DNA from: Chloroflexota bacterium | GTDB lineage: Bacteria; Chloroflexota; Anaerolineae; Anaerolineales; UBA11579 | Reading direction: 5' to 3' | Length of the DNA: 64,000 nt | NCBI GenBank assembly: GCA_013112575.1 | Contig: JABFGG010000011.1 | Coordinates: forward strand, 55,500 to 119,499 | In this document: positions 15,898 through 24,491 of the stretch, piece after piece | How positions within the stretch are numbered: the first letter of the stretch is position 1 | Layout: the number at the start of each line of letters is the position of its first letter | Program-made: the position numbers and the translations under genes | Notes under the pieces: model-generated | Database searches by the model: none | Told to the model about the DNA's origin: nothing | What the model saw: only the letters and a program-made list of their open reading frames with translations

Positions 15898-16332
15898 TCA
15901 GAAGTTCTCCTCTTGACCATCGCTTAATTGATAATCTCCATTGCTTTCGCCAATAGACTTGTGAGATTTGTTTTTCACAAGGTAAGCTATAAAGCCATGA
16001 AGCTGCTTTTTTGTCTCAATGACCTTGTCGAACAGCCTTTGAAATTGATCTTCATGCAAATAGCCCAAGTCAAGTGCCAGGTACAGTTGAGACTGCACTT
16101 CAGAAGCAGATCGCAGAGCGTAGCGCAAAAACCTTATGAACTCAGCATTCGAGCCAGCGTCAAATCCCTCTGCAATGTTGTGCATCACAGAACCAGCTGC
16201 ACGGCGAATTTGATCTCGCAATCCGTAGTCTTTGGAAAAGTCCCCTATCCTGGTTAGATCATACACTTGATTAGCCAGTTCTCTTGCAGACTGCTAGGCC
16301 CGAATATCTTCAAAGCGGTCAATCCGCGACAT
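15898..16332 (-). pseudogene. four-helix-bundle (S23-type) protein with amber codon
   Basis: Read from ATG 16332, the frame gives MSRIDRFEDIRA, a TAG at 16296-16294, then QSARELANQVYDLTRIGD and on to a full four-helix-bundle protein (IAEGF and FIRFLRYALRSASEVQSQL are family landmarks). Family members have tryptophan exactly where the TAG falls (pattern VWQKAREL), so a TGG-to-TAG change explains it. The rest of the frame is open to 15898. Either the gene is recently broken, translation restarts at GTG 16266 (122 residues, missing most of helix 1), or it is a sequencing error. These proteins are common, often encoded beside 23S rRNA or in variable loci; their role is unknown. It interrupts the F420/molybdenum operon. 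Confidence 0.7.
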
Positions 16333-16382
16333 CAGCATTTCCAATCACAACCACGCAACTTCCTAACTGCAGCACTTCGGAA

Positions 16383-17378
16383 CTACTTAGTAGCAAATGT
16401 ATCAATTAACAACTTCACATCACCGCCAACCGGATAAAGAATGGGAGCAGTTGCGCCACGGTCGACGTACTCCTGCACCTTGGCGCGCGCTTCATCTGGT
16501 GTACCGGAAGCGGTGATACGGTAGATCAGGTCTTCAGGCACCAGGTGCTTGGCGCTCTCGATCTGTTCATGAGTGGCGGGCCACCCCAGAATTGACTGAA
16601 TCTCAGCAACTACATCCATGGAAACACCAGAGGCTTTGGCAATGTGGGGCTGTTGCGCCAGGTATTGCGTCAGCAGCCCGCGGGTGGTGTCAATGGCTTT
16701 ATCGTGGTCATGGTCAACTGAGCACACCACCAATTGTGGGCGATCAATGTCGTCAATCGAACGGCCGGCTCGCTTAGCACCAGTTTCCAATTGTTCCATG
16801 GCAGCATCGTTGTACTCGGGGGGCACGCAGTAATTCAGCACAGCGCCATCGGAGATCTCGCCAGTCAGTTCCATCATCTTAGGGCCGGTCGCGCCGATCA
16901 TGATCGCGACATCACGCGGCTCTGTGTTTCCATGCACGACATCGAGTTCGATGTTTTTGACCTGATGGAATTCACCTTCAAAGGTCACGGTTTCCATATT
17001 GAGCAGGCGGCGCAAGACCTCGACAGTTTCACGCATAGCTAACAATGGTTTACGTCGTTCGATGCCTACGTTCTGGGCCAGCGGGTCCCACCAGGCACCA
17101 ATACCACAGATGATGCGGCCGGGAGCCAGGTCATCCAGGGTCAGGAAGGTGGAAGCCAGCAAACCGATATTGCGGGTCCAATTGTTGATCACACCGGAAC
17201 CTACCTTGAGCTTCTCGGTCACGGCAGCATAGGCGGCCATAGGCACAACGGCATCACGCACAAGGCGCGACTCGGCCTGCCAAACAGCCTCAAAGCCTTT
17301 CTCTTCAGCGTATTTCACATAATCCAATCCATCCCGCAAATCATGTGAGTCCTGCAAATATAGTGCAACGCGATCCAT
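16383..17378 (-). CDS. F420-dependent LLM-class oxidoreductase
   Basis: A 331-residue luciferase-like (LLM) flavin/F420 enzyme with a TIM barrel. It starts [35 protein letters not shown] and has [20 protein letters not shown] and [20 protein letters not shown], patterns of the Mer-like (methylene-H4MPT reductase-like) F420 group. A GAGGAGGT site precedes two adjacent ATGs at 17381 and 17378; the second has better spacing. It follows cofC by 38 bases, which strongly supports F420 as its cofactor. The substrate is unknown. Mer itself is not implied, because no methanopterin genes are present. Confidence 0.85.
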   Translation of the reverse strand: MDRVALYLQDSHDLRDGLDYVKYAEEKGFEAVWQAESRLVRDAVVPMAAYAAVTEKLKVGSGVINNWTRNIGLLASTFLTLDDLAPGRIICGIGAWWDPLAQNVGIERRKPLLAMRETVEVLRRLLNMETVTFEGEFHQVKNIELDVVHGNTEPRDVAIMIGATGPKMMELTGEISDGAVLNYCVPPEYNDAAMEQLETGAKRAGRSIDDIDRPQLVVCSVDHDHDKAIDTTRGLLTQYLAQQPHIAKASGVSMDVVAEIQSILGWPATHEQIESAKHLVPEDLIYRITASGTPDEARAKVQEYVDRGATAPILYPVGGDVKLLIDTFATK

Positions 17379-17416
17379 CATGTACCTCCTCGAATTTTGA
17401 AATAATAATTTGTGAG

Positions 17417-18031
17417 TTATAAGCCAGCATCAGATCCTACAGGTTGGTCCAAAAAGCCCAGGTCCTCGGGCTCATCGACATCATGCGCCAATGAAGGCAA
17501 CTCGCAGACAACCAGTTTGGCGCCGGCATCTTCGGCACGCTGCTTGTGGCGTTCAAAGGAATTGGGTCCAAAATCATAATCGATCAAACCAGCAGGGTTT
17601 ATCAATAAAGCATTAGTACCCTCGTGACGATGATCCGGGGCGATCACCACCACGGGTGACTCCTTCGCCTCAGAGAGCATCGCCCGAATATCCTCGGGGG
17701 CGATCTGTGGCAGGTCAGCGGGTAGCACCAATACGCCCTGTGCAGCAAAGGTTTGGGCGATGACCGTGGCACGTTCAAGCGCCACGTTCAATTCTGGGGC
17801 ACCGTCTTCTTGTACGGTACGCGCGCCAAACTCGCGCGCCAGCGCCAGCGCTTCCGTGTCACGACTGACCACGAGAATGTTCTCAAATTCTTCCATCGTG
17901 GAGAGGGTTTCCACGGTATGTTGTAACAAGTTGCGATTCAAGTCAGTGCGTTCTTCATCAGATAACACGCCTGCAAGGCGAGACTTCCCCCGTCGTAAAG
18001 GCTTTACTGGGACAATGGCCCATATCGTCAT
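17417..18031 (-). CDS. cofC: 2-phospholactate/PEP guanylyltransferase
   Basis: A 204-residue nucleotidyltransferase of the CofC/FbiD family, which activates 2-phospholactate or phosphoenolpyruvate with GTP for F420 synthesis. The N-terminal [21 protein letters not shown] is the classical GTP-binding loop. Later landmarks are [36 protein letters not shown] and FGPNSFERH. The length is normal for the family. It lies 37 bases after cofD on the same strand. Whether the substrate is phosphoenolpyruvate (bacterial route) or 2-phospholactate (archaeal route) is not readable directly, but the FbiB-C-like reductase next door favours phosphoenolpyruvate. Confidence 0.92.
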   Translation of the reverse strand: MTIWAIVPVKPLRRGKSRLAGVLSDEERTDLNRNLLQHTVETLSTMEEFENILVVSRDTEALALAREFGARTVQEDGAPELNVALERATVIAQTFAAQGVLVLPADLPQIAPEDIRAMLSEAKESPVVVIAPDHRHEGTNALLINPAGLIDYDFGPNSFERHKQRAEDAGAKLVVCELPSLAHDVDEPEDLGFLDQPVGSDAGL

Positions 18032-18068
18032 AGTTTATGTACCCTTTCTACATTCATTCAACTCTATT

Positions 18069-19022
18069 TTATCCACTTCCGACCCCGGATGGTATTAACA
18101 ATTCTTCACAAAAGCGTAAGACCTCTTCAGCGAGATGCTGGCGGTCTTCTACCGATTTCATCAAAGTGTTCGTGACAAGCGGTTGAATGTCTGTAGATTC
18201 AATTTCAGAGTAATACCGCTCATCCACAGAGTCAAACACAAATCCAGACAACTCGTTCTGATAATGTTGCGCCACGGCCAGCGCAGAAGGCTCGATACCG
18301 AGCTCAGTATACATCTTAGCAGCAGGGCCTTTGACAGCCTGCCCGCCGATGATGGGCGAAACGGCGACAACTGGCTTGTCTGCCATTGCCTTGCGCAGGC
18401 CCGGCAATGCCAAGATGGGGTCAATGCTAACCCACGGGTTGGAGGGGCAAAAAATCACCACATCCGTTGCCTCTATGGCTTCAAGAATCCCTGGCACGGG
18501 AGCTGCCTGTTCAACACCTTCAAAGCGAAAAGCTGAAACTTGAGGCTCACAACGGCGCGCCACAAAATATTCCTGGAAAGGCAATTCGCCTTCATCGGTG
18601 ATGACGATGGTGGGCACAGTGTCATCACTCATGGGGAGCACTTTGGCAGCAATGCCCCAGGCTTCGCAAAAATCTGTGGTGATCTGGCTGAGGCTGTGGC
18701 CCAGGTTCAGGCGACGGGTGCGCTCCAGATGTGTGCCCAGGTCGCGGTCACCGAGGTTGAACCAGTTGGCGCCACCAAGCTGGCTTACGCTATCCATAGC
18801 ATTCCAGCTTTCATCCACGCGTCCCCAGCCGGTTTCAGGGTTGGCCAGTCCAGCCAGGGTGTAACAAACGGTGTCCAGATCAGGGCTGATCTTGAGGCCA
18901 AAGTGCTCAAAGTCATCACCGGTATTGACCACAATCGTGAGGTTCTCAGAGGGCATGGCCAATGCCAGACCATGAGCCAGTTTGGCACCACCCACCCCAC
19001 CAGCAAGAGCGACTACTTTCAT
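18069..19022 (-). CDS. cofD: phospholactate transferase (F420 biosynthesis)
   Basis: A 317-residue CofD/FbiA protein. It transfers the phospholactyl or enolpyruvyl-phosphate group from the GMP-activated donor to FO, giving (dehydro-)F420-0. It starts MKVVALAGGVGGAKLAHGL (glycine-rich donor-binding loop), then NTGDDFEHFGLKISPDLDTV, GWGRVDESW, GDRDLGTHLERTRRL and FCPSNPWVSIDPIL, all family hallmarks. Length is typical. Its ATG overlaps the stop of the nitroreductase gene by one base (TGATG), so they are coupled. FO synthase (cofG/cofH) is not in the window and must lie elsewhere. Confidence 0.95.
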   Translation of the reverse strand: MKVVALAGGVGGAKLAHGLALAMPSENLTIVVNTGDDFEHFGLKISPDLDTVCYTLAGLANPETGWGRVDESWNAMDSVSQLGGANWFNLGDRDLGTHLERTRRLNLGHSLSQITTDFCEAWGIAAKVLPMSDDTVPTIVITDEGELPFQEYFVARRCEPQVSAFRFEGVEQAAPVPGILEAIEATDVVIFCPSNPWVSIDPILALPGLRKAMADKPVVAVSPIIGGQAVKGPAAKMYTELGIEPSALAVAQHYQNELSGFVFDSVDERYYSEIESTDIQPLVTNTLMKSVEDRQHLAEEVLRFCEELLIPSGVGSG

Positions 19023-19642
19023 CAGAGGAACCTCGTTACCTTTTCTATAGGAAGGCGCTCACGGGCCGCGGGCTGTGTGGCGGGATAGCCCAACAAGACC
19101 AAGCCCTGTGGCTGCCAGCTTTCATCTAAATCCAAGGCTTGTTGCACGATCTCGGGTACGAACAGCGGGGCACACATCCACACACCGCCCAGGCCTTCGG
19201 CATGTGCAGCCAAAAGCAACTGCCCACCTGCCAGGGCCACGCTTTGCATCGCCATGGCGTGTTCACCCTGCTGGCGCTTTTCGTCTGAGTAGGTATCCAT
19301 CACACTGAGGTCGGCGCACAGCAGGACGCCAAGAGGGGCTTCAGTAATACGGGCGCGTGAGCGGGCAATTTGGGTTTCGATTTCTTCTTGGGAATGTCCC
19401 TCAGAGTGCAAAGCCTCCCGGAAATCATCCGACATGGCGCTGGCCAATTTGGTTTTGGCTTCATCCGACTCCAGAACCACGAAACGCCAGGGCTGGCGAT
19501 TGTGGGCGTTGGGGGCGTATGTGGCAGTTTCCAATATGCGATCCACCAACTCCCGCGATACCGCGCGCCCATCAAAACGACGCACAGAGCGGCGGGAGCG
19601 CAACCAGTCTTGTAGGGAGATTTCTGGAGCCAGGGTTTGCAT
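19022..19642 (-). CDS. nitroreductase, FbiB C-terminal-like (dehydro-F420-0 reductase)
   Basis: A 206-residue FMN nitroreductase-fold protein. LRSRRSVRRFDGRAVS, then LETATYAPNAHNRQPWRFVVL, places it near the C-terminal domain of mycobacterial FbiB, which reduces dehydro-F420-0 to F420-0. In Mycobacterium that domain is fused to CofE; here it is a separate gene, coupled to cofD by a one-base overlap, with cofE three genes upstream. ATG 19642 is chosen over TTG 19645. Function is inferred from the sequence pattern and the operon; a general nitroreductase cannot be ruled out. Confidence 0.75.
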   Translation of the reverse strand: MQTLAPEISLQDWLRSRRSVRRFDGRAVSRELVDRILETATYAPNAHNRQPWRFVVLESDEAKTKLASAMSDDFREALHSEGHSQEEIETQIARSRARITEAPLGVLLCADLSVMDTYSDEKRQQGEHAMAMQSVALAGGQLLLAAHAEGLGGVWMCAPLFVPEIVQQALDLDESWQPQGLVLLGYPATQPAARERLPIEKVTRFL

Positions 19643-19647
19643 CAAAA

Positions 19648-20028
19648 TTAGTTAGGCTTGATCTTGTAGATCACGCGGGTTTCACCTTCCGGACCACCAT
19701 AGACATCTTTGCCTCTGTATTTCTTGGATAAGGCATTGATATGTTCGCGTGCTCCTTCTTCAGTGATTTCAACGACCTGCCCTCGAACAGCGGCGTAGTC
19801 ATAGGCGTCATCCAGATTCATAATGGTCACGGCCACTTGAGGACGGGCGCGCATATTCTTATCCTTGACGCGGCCTTTAGCAGAATTTACCAGGATATGC
19901 TCACCGTCGGTGTTGAACCACACCGGGGTTACCTGAGGGGAACCGTCGGGCATCAGGGTTGCCAGGAAGGCATAGGCTTTGGTTTCATCAGCTAAAAGTT
20001 CTTTGTGCTTCTCAAAAGTGGAAATCAT
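19648..20028 (-). CDS. PPOX-class F420-dependent enzyme
   Basis: A 126-residue split-barrel flavin-binding protein of the pyridoxamine-phosphate-oxidase-like group that uses F420 (LATLMPDGSPQVTPVWFNTDGEHILVNSAKGRVKDKNMRARPQVAVTI is diagnostic; the arginine/lysine cluster binds the F420 phosphate and glutamate tail). It is small, single-domain and full length. It lies 5 bases before the nitroreductase gene and 14 after the 2H phosphoesterase gene. The substrate is unknown; relatives reduce quinones, biliverdin or xenobiotics. Confidence 0.88.
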   Translation of the reverse strand: MISTFEKHKELLADETKAYAFLATLMPDGSPQVTPVWFNTDGEHILVNSAKGRVKDKNMRARPQVAVTIMNLDDAYDYAAVRGQVVEITEEGAREHINALSKKYRGKDVYGGPEGETRVIYKIKPN

Positions 20029-20042
20029 TAATCACCTTTACT

Positions 20043-20588
20043 CTAAGATCGAAACTTATACTTTGTATGAACGTATCCTCCCCGTTCTTCTTCCTGAACC
20101 ACGATGGAGAAATTATCTACATTCATTTTCCAATTGAGCTCGCGTTCCCCTAGTTTGCGCATAATACACTCCAAAGCATTTACATCGACATCCTCACTCG
20201 CGAGAGTGATATGTGGCATCCAGGCATTCGGAGCATAGAGCGGGCTCAAATCTGTTGAATATGGCTGAGTCCGCTTCCATAAAACCTGATGCATAGATGC
20301 AAGTTGTGGTGTTTTGACAACCTGCAAATAAATCACCAGCCTGTCTCCTGTAAAAACACCAAGGCCGTTGGTGGCGACCTCAAAAGCTCCCGTTTCTTTT
20401 ACCAGCAGTTGTAAATCATTGTGCAATTCATCGGCGTCATAATCGTCGGCGATTTGCCAGGAGAAATGTGGGATGGAACCTTCTTGCATGGTAGGCAGGC
20501 CGCACTCCTTTTCTAATAGATCCCACAAGGCCTCAACCTGGGCATAATAAAGCTCACTTAATATCGAGACGACGGCACGGATAGCCAT
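20043..20588 (-). CDS. 2H phosphoesterase (LigT-like)
   Basis: A 181-residue protein with the paired HxT/S motifs of the 2H phosphoesterase superfamily: PHFSW near 40-44 and PHITLA near 120-125, separated by the expected two-lobe fold. Members hydrolyse 2',3'-cyclic phosphates or ligate RNA 2'-5'. It lies 5 bases downstream of cofE and 14 bases upstream of the PPOX gene, firmly inside the F420 operon. Its role there is unexplained. A cyclic phosphate side product of F420 chemistry is a speculation that the sequence does not prove. Confidence 0.8.
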   Translation of the reverse strand: MAIRAVVSILSELYYAQVEALWDLLEKECGLPTMQEGSIPHFSWQIADDYDADELHNDLQLLVKETGAFEVATNGLGVFTGDRLVIYLQVVKTPQLASMHQVLWKRTQPYSTDLSPLYAPNAWMPHITLASEDVDVNALECIMRKLGERELNWKMNVDNFSIVVQEEERGGYVHTKYKFRS

Positions 20589-20593
20589 AATAC

Positions 20594-21352
20594 TTAGCGA
20601 AAGAGATCTCCTTGTTTGGGCCGCAAAAGCTCATCCATCGCGCCAGCTTCCAATTCATAGGGAAAGCCACGCACGTGCACTACAGGGATACCTTCATCGG
20701 CCTGCCCCATGATTAGTGAGGCGGCGGCAGCCAATTCATCCGCCACCCCTACTTCTGTAGCCATCAACTCATTACCAAACAAATCTGGCTGACCGCGCAG
20801 GTCCAGGACTGAGGGTACATTGGCAACCCCAATAGTGACACCCACAGTTCCAAAGCGCCAGGCGCGTCCGTGTGAGTCAATGATGAGCACACCAATATTC
20901 TGTCCAGTGGCAACTTCCAGTTTTGTCCGCAGGGCCTCGGCAGAGGCATCCGGGTCGATAGGCAGGAGCAGGACAGCATCCCCACCGTTAGCCATCACGT
21001 TGGAATGGTCGATGCCCGCATTGGCACTCACAAAGCCGAGGCGGTGCTCCACCACGATCAGGCCGGGGCGGGTACGTACTACCTCCCGGCTTTCCTGCAA
21101 GATCAGTTCTACAAGACGACCATCTTTTTGTGATTCCTTTGCCAGTTCCAGGGCTTTATCGGAAGGCGTGACCTGCGACAGATGTATCAGTCGGCCCTCA
21201 GCCTTGGAAACGATCTTCTGAGCCAGCACAAAGATGTCACCTGACTGTAATTCCAGGCCCGCACGTGCCATGGCCTCTGCGATGAAAGCAGAGAGATCAT
21301 CACCACTTTGCACCATTGGAATCCCTTGCAAGGGGGTAAGCGTTAAGGTCAT
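20594..21352 (-). CDS. cofE: F420-0:gamma-glutamyl ligase
   Basis: A 252-residue CofE, which adds glutamates to F420-0 with GTP. Landmarks: FVLAQKIVSKAEGRL, VVRTRPGLIVVEHRLGFVSANAGIDHSNV, VLLLPIDPDASA, IGVLIIDSHGRAWRFGTVGVTIGVA and VADELAAAASLIMGQADEGIPVVHVRG, which cover the GTP- and metal-binding elements. Length fits the stand-alone archaeal-type enzyme; the FbiB reductase domain is missing here but present as a separate gene downstream. It follows npdG by 24 bases. Confidence 0.95.
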   Translation of the reverse strand: MTLTLTPLQGIPMVQSGDDLSAFIAEAMARAGLELQSGDIFVLAQKIVSKAEGRLIHLSQVTPSDKALELAKESQKDGRLVELILQESREVVRTRPGLIVVEHRLGFVSANAGIDHSNVMANGGDAVLLLPIDPDASAEALRTKLEVATGQNIGVLIIDSHGRAWRFGTVGVTIGVANVPSVLDLRGQPDLFGNELMATEVGVADELAAAASLIMGQADEGIPVVHVRGFPYELEAGAMDELLRPKQGDLFR

Positions 21353-21376
21353 ATTGTTAAAGTACGAATAGCTGGG

Positions 21377-22057
21377 CTATTCAGCGCTTTTATCAATGCC
21401 CGCCACCTGGATCTTGCCGGAGTGGCCGCGGTAATGTTTGTTCATGCTGATGAGGATGGCCGTTAAACCCTCGACTACCACGGCATTATCCAAACCGCCG
21501 GCATAGTAACCGTTCATACCCGCTTTTTCGGTGAGTTGGACGACCAGCTCGGCAGCGGCCACATCATCGGAGCACACCAACACATCAGCGTTGACGGGCT
21601 GGTCGAGGTTCTTCTTGAGAGCCGAGGCGGGGACATTTTGGTAAGCGGCCACTACCTTGGCCCCATCCCCTAGAATGGTTTGTGCAGCACGTGCCGCAGA
21701 GGGTTGTTGGGGTGGACGCGGGTCTTTGAACTCTACGCGTGCCGTGGCATCCACCATGACCTTGCCCTGCAAGGCGTCCTTAAGGCTGGTCAGCGCCACT
21801 TCGTGGGCCGATTGCACCACGGTCAGTACACAGATGTCGGCGCGCTGGATGGCGTCTGCATTCTCCAGACCAAGAATGGAGTCAATGCCTAGTTTTTCAT
21901 TTATCTCAGCAGCGATGCCCACAGCTTTATCTTCCGTGCGGGAACCAATAATGATCTGGTAGCCAGCCTGTGCCCAACGCATAGCAAGGCCGGGGCCGAT
22001 CTTACCTGTGCCGCCTAAGATGGCGATAGTTTTTACATCAGTAATGCTCGGTATCAT
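21377..22057 (-). CDS. npdG: F420H2:NADP+ oxidoreductase
   Basis: A 226-residue NADPH:F420 reductase. The ATG at 22057 follows a GGAGA site; an upstream TTG at 22078 would include the ribosome site in the coding region and is rejected. The Rossmann motif IAILGGTGKIGPGLAMRWAQ near 11-30, then IIIGSRTEDKA for NADP(H) phosphate binding, and LTVVQSAHEVAL are typical of NpdG/Fno. It moves hydride between F420 and NADP, linking the F420 pool made by this operon to central metabolism. It sits 42 bases after ssnA. Confidence 0.9.
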   Translation of the reverse strand: MIPSITDVKTIAILGGTGKIGPGLAMRWAQAGYQIIIGSRTEDKAVGIAAEINEKLGIDSILGLENADAIQRADICVLTVVQSAHEVALTSLKDALQGKVMVDATARVEFKDPRPPQQPSAARAAQTILGDGAKVVAAYQNVPASALKKNLDQPVNADVLVCSDDVAAAELVVQLTEKAGMNGYYAGGLDNAVVVEGLTAILISMNKHYRGHSGKIQVAGIDKSAE

Positions 22058-22099
22058 GTCTTCTCCAATTATTTCCAAACGCAGTTGTCTGCGTGATTT

Positions 22100-23455
22100 T
22101 TATACCTGTGCAACAAATTCGTTGTAGCGCGCCCATACATCAGGAGCCAATGCCATCGCTTCAGCAGCAATCGCTTCTTCGTCCAATGTAAGCAGTTTGC
22201 GGTCGTGCATCAGCAGTTGTCCATCCACGATGGTAGTGGTGACCATGCTCTCGTTGAAACCAAAGATGACTTGCCAGGGCGCGTTGCCTTCAGTCAAAGG
22301 GGTAAAGGGATGGTAATCAACAAAGATCAGATCGGCTTTAGCGCCGGTTTCCAACACACCCACACGAGTATCTGGCAAAAATGCTGCCGCCAGATCGGCA
22401 TTATTGGTCACGGCCATCTTGACCACATCCATGCCGTTCATTCGGCGGGGGTCGCGATGATGCACCTTGTGCAATAGATAGGCAATCTTCCACTCGGTCC
22501 ACATATCTTGGGTGAAACCATCATTACCCAGGCACACGCGAATGCCATCCCCCAGCATGGTCTCAACAGCGGCCACACCCACGCCATTGTTCATGTTGGA
22601 GCGCGGCTGGTGCGTAACCCAGGTGTCTGTTTCCTTGAGCAAAGCTCTTTCAGCATCATCGATGTGGATGCAGTGAGCCGTGATGCTATTAGGTCCCAAA
22701 ATGCCGTGCTGGTTCAGGCGATTTACCACCCGCATCTGTGATTTAGCGAGGCTGTCTTCTTCATCAGCCTCGTGCTCGGCCACATGCACGTGAAAGCCAT
22801 AACCCTCAGGCACGGCCTCGCGGCAAGCTTTTAAGGTCTCATCTGTGAGGGTCAGGCTGGCATGCAAACCGAAGGTAGCGCCCACGCGGCCATTGGCAAT
22901 GACCCCGCCTTTAGCCCGCTCGATGAAGCGCAGGTTCTCAGCGATACCCGCCTGGGCCTTGGCTTCCCCATCTCGGTCCGTAACTTCATAACACAGCGCA
23001 GCGCGCAAGCCGGATTGCTCAACAGTATCCGCGATGACGTCCAATGAGCCATCAATGAAATTGGGCGAAGCGTGATGGTCGATCAAAGTCGTGGTGCCGT
23101 GTTTGACAGCATCCACCAGATGCACCAGGGCCGAGGCTCGGACACTGTCTTCATCCAGGGCCTTGTCCAGTGGCCACCACAGCTTCTTCAGGATGGCAGG
23201 GAAATCCTCAGGCGCATCGCCGGGGATAGCCATACCACGTGCATAAGCCCCATAAAAATGAGTGTGCGCGCAGATGTTACCGGGCATGACATACTGGCCG
23301 TTGGCATCCACAATTTCTGCATCCGGATGGTTTTGTTTTAGCTCAGCTTCAGGTCCGATCTCGGCGATCAGGCCATCCTGCACATAAATGGCCTGTCCGA
23401 CCAAAACAGCAGTTTCCTCACCCCAGGTGATAAGTTTTCCATTGGTGATCAACAT
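22100..23455 (-). CDS. ssnA: SsnA-type amidohydrolase/deaminase
   Basis: A 451-residue amidohydrolase. Metal ligands: AHTHFYGAYARGM (His64, His66), FHVHVAEHEADEED, a histidine in AHCIH, and Asp in GNDGF. The stretches AIPGDAPEDFPAILKKLWWPLDKAL and HGTTTLIDHHASPNFIDGSLD match the SsnA subgroup, a putative chlorohydrolase/aminohydrolase found in selenium-dependent molybdenum hydroxylase loci in E. coli and clostridia. It is the first gene of this leftward series. With XdhD/YgfM at the far end of the same series, a heterocycle degradation unit is likely. The substrate in any organism is not established. Confidence 0.85.
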   Translation of the reverse strand: MLITNGKLITWGEETAVLVGQAIYVQDGLIAEIGPEAELKQNHPDAEIVDANGQYVMPGNICAHTHFYGAYARGMAIPGDAPEDFPAILKKLWWPLDKALDEDSVRASALVHLVDAVKHGTTTLIDHHASPNFIDGSLDVIADTVEQSGLRAALCYEVTDRDGEAKAQAGIAENLRFIERAKGGVIANGRVGATFGLHASLTLTDETLKACREAVPEGYGFHVHVAEHEADEEDSLAKSQMRVVNRLNQHGILGPNSITAHCIHIDDAERALLKETDTWVTHQPRSNMNNGVGVAAVETMLGDGIRVCLGNDGFTQDMWTEWKIAYLLHKVHHRDPRRMNGMDVVKMAVTNNADLAAAFLPDTRVGVLETGAKADLIFVDYHPFTPLTEGNAPWQVIFGFNESMVTTTIVDGQLLMHDRKLLTLDEEAIAAEAMALAPDVWARYNEFVAQV

Positions 23456-23782
23456 AGGAAGCCCTCCATTTCACTATCCGCAGCAAACGCATTATGCGTG
23501 AGCAGGCTGGTCGTAGCAAGAAAGGACAAAATATTCGATTGCTTGCGTGAATGAAGGGGATTCGTCTTCAAGTTCATTGACCGGCGGACAGTTCGGCGGC
23601 GCTTTTCACCGGTTACTGATCCGGCGCCGGCACAAGCTTTTTCTGATTTGAATGTGCCGACCGCCGATCAAATTCATTCTAACACGAAAGTACTAACGGC
23701 TTATTGTTTGCCGTAATTTTGGAGGAAGGCTCGAATATAATACGTCTTTGTGCTCAGAAGGAGAGCGCTTCGGAGGAGTGTT
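23456..23782. other. divergent intergenic region with GC-rich dyads
   Basis: About 327 bases without a gene, between ssnA (leftward) and a lipoprotein gene (rightward). It holds a palindrome CCGGCGCCGG (23621-23630) and an imperfect long dyad: TTGACCGGCGG near 23577 versus the reverse complement of CCGCCGATCAA near 23661. A small dyad, ACGGC/GCCGT (23695-23714), and a -10-like TATAAT (23736-23741) lie before the lipoprotein gene. It could hold two promoters and a structured leader for the F420 operon. I do not recognise a known riboswitch. Confidence 0.4.
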
Positions 23783-24487
23783 TTGAGAGTATTTAAATTT
23801 TCCATGTTACCGGCATTGGGTTTAATTTGGCTTGCTACCGCTTGCAACGCAAATAGTGGTTTGAGCGAAGTTGAATCGGTATCCACAGCCCTTTCCCTGG
23901 CTGGCACCATGATGGTTGAAACAGGTACGGCTGCGGTCCCCACTCACACTGAAACCCTGACCCCGACCCTGACCAATACGGTCACCACTACTCCAACCAT
24001 CACCCTTAGCCCCACCATTACGCTGACCCCCACGCTGACACCCATCCCACCCACACCCACAACCGTGCCTGGCACGATGGTGATGTACATGGTGCAGTTG
24101 GATACCGGTGGCCCCATCGGCTGTGGTGATTCATTGATCCCTATCAGCGTTGGTGTCTTGCCAACCGGGGATCCAACCCAGGACCTGTTCGTGGTCATGA
24201 CGCGCTTATTTACAACCAAGGTAAAATGGTATGGCACGCTCTACAATCCCCTGTTCGCTTCCAATGTGGACGTTGTTGAAGTGACACGTGATGCCGGCCC
24301 GGACGATGTGCTGGTCAGCACAGTGGGCAGGGTGGTCAAGGGCGACGACTATTGTGATTGGGATCGCATCCGTGCCCAGGTAAATACAACGGCACGCCAA
24401 AATGCGCCCGGCATTAGCATCGAGATAGAGTTAAACGGCGGTTCCTTCAACGACCGAGTCTCCAGCGACCGCGTCAACGACAATTAA
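23783..24487 (+). CDS. lipoprotein with GerMN-like C-terminal domain (1)
   Basis: A 234-residue exported protein. The TTG at 23783 follows GGAGGAG at good spacing; the GTG at 23750 would not. The lipobox LATAC ends the signal at residue 22. Residues about 50-95 are a Thr/Pro linker (TLTPTLTNTVTTTPTITL). The C-terminal 130 residues start DTGGPIGCGDSLIPISVG and pair with the same domain in the next gene (DTGGPFGCGD...). The layout (short beta strand, GDPTQDLFVVM helix, final DWDRIRAQV helix) resembles GerMN-type domains; that is a fold guess. Two cysteines are shared with the paralogue and may form a disulfide. Confidence 0.7.
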   Translation: MRVFKFSMLPALGLIWLATACNANSGLSEVESVSTALSLAGTMMVETGTAAVPTHTETLTPTLTNTVTTTPTITLSPTITLTPTLTPIPPTPTTVPGTMVMYMVQLDTGGPIGCGDSLIPISVGVLPTGDPTQDLFVVMTRLFTTKVKWYGTLYNPLFASNVDVVEVTRDAGPDDVLVSTVGRVVKGDDYCDWDRIRAQVNTTARQNAPGISIEIELNGGSFNDRVSSDRVNDN

Positions 24488-24491
24488 AAAC

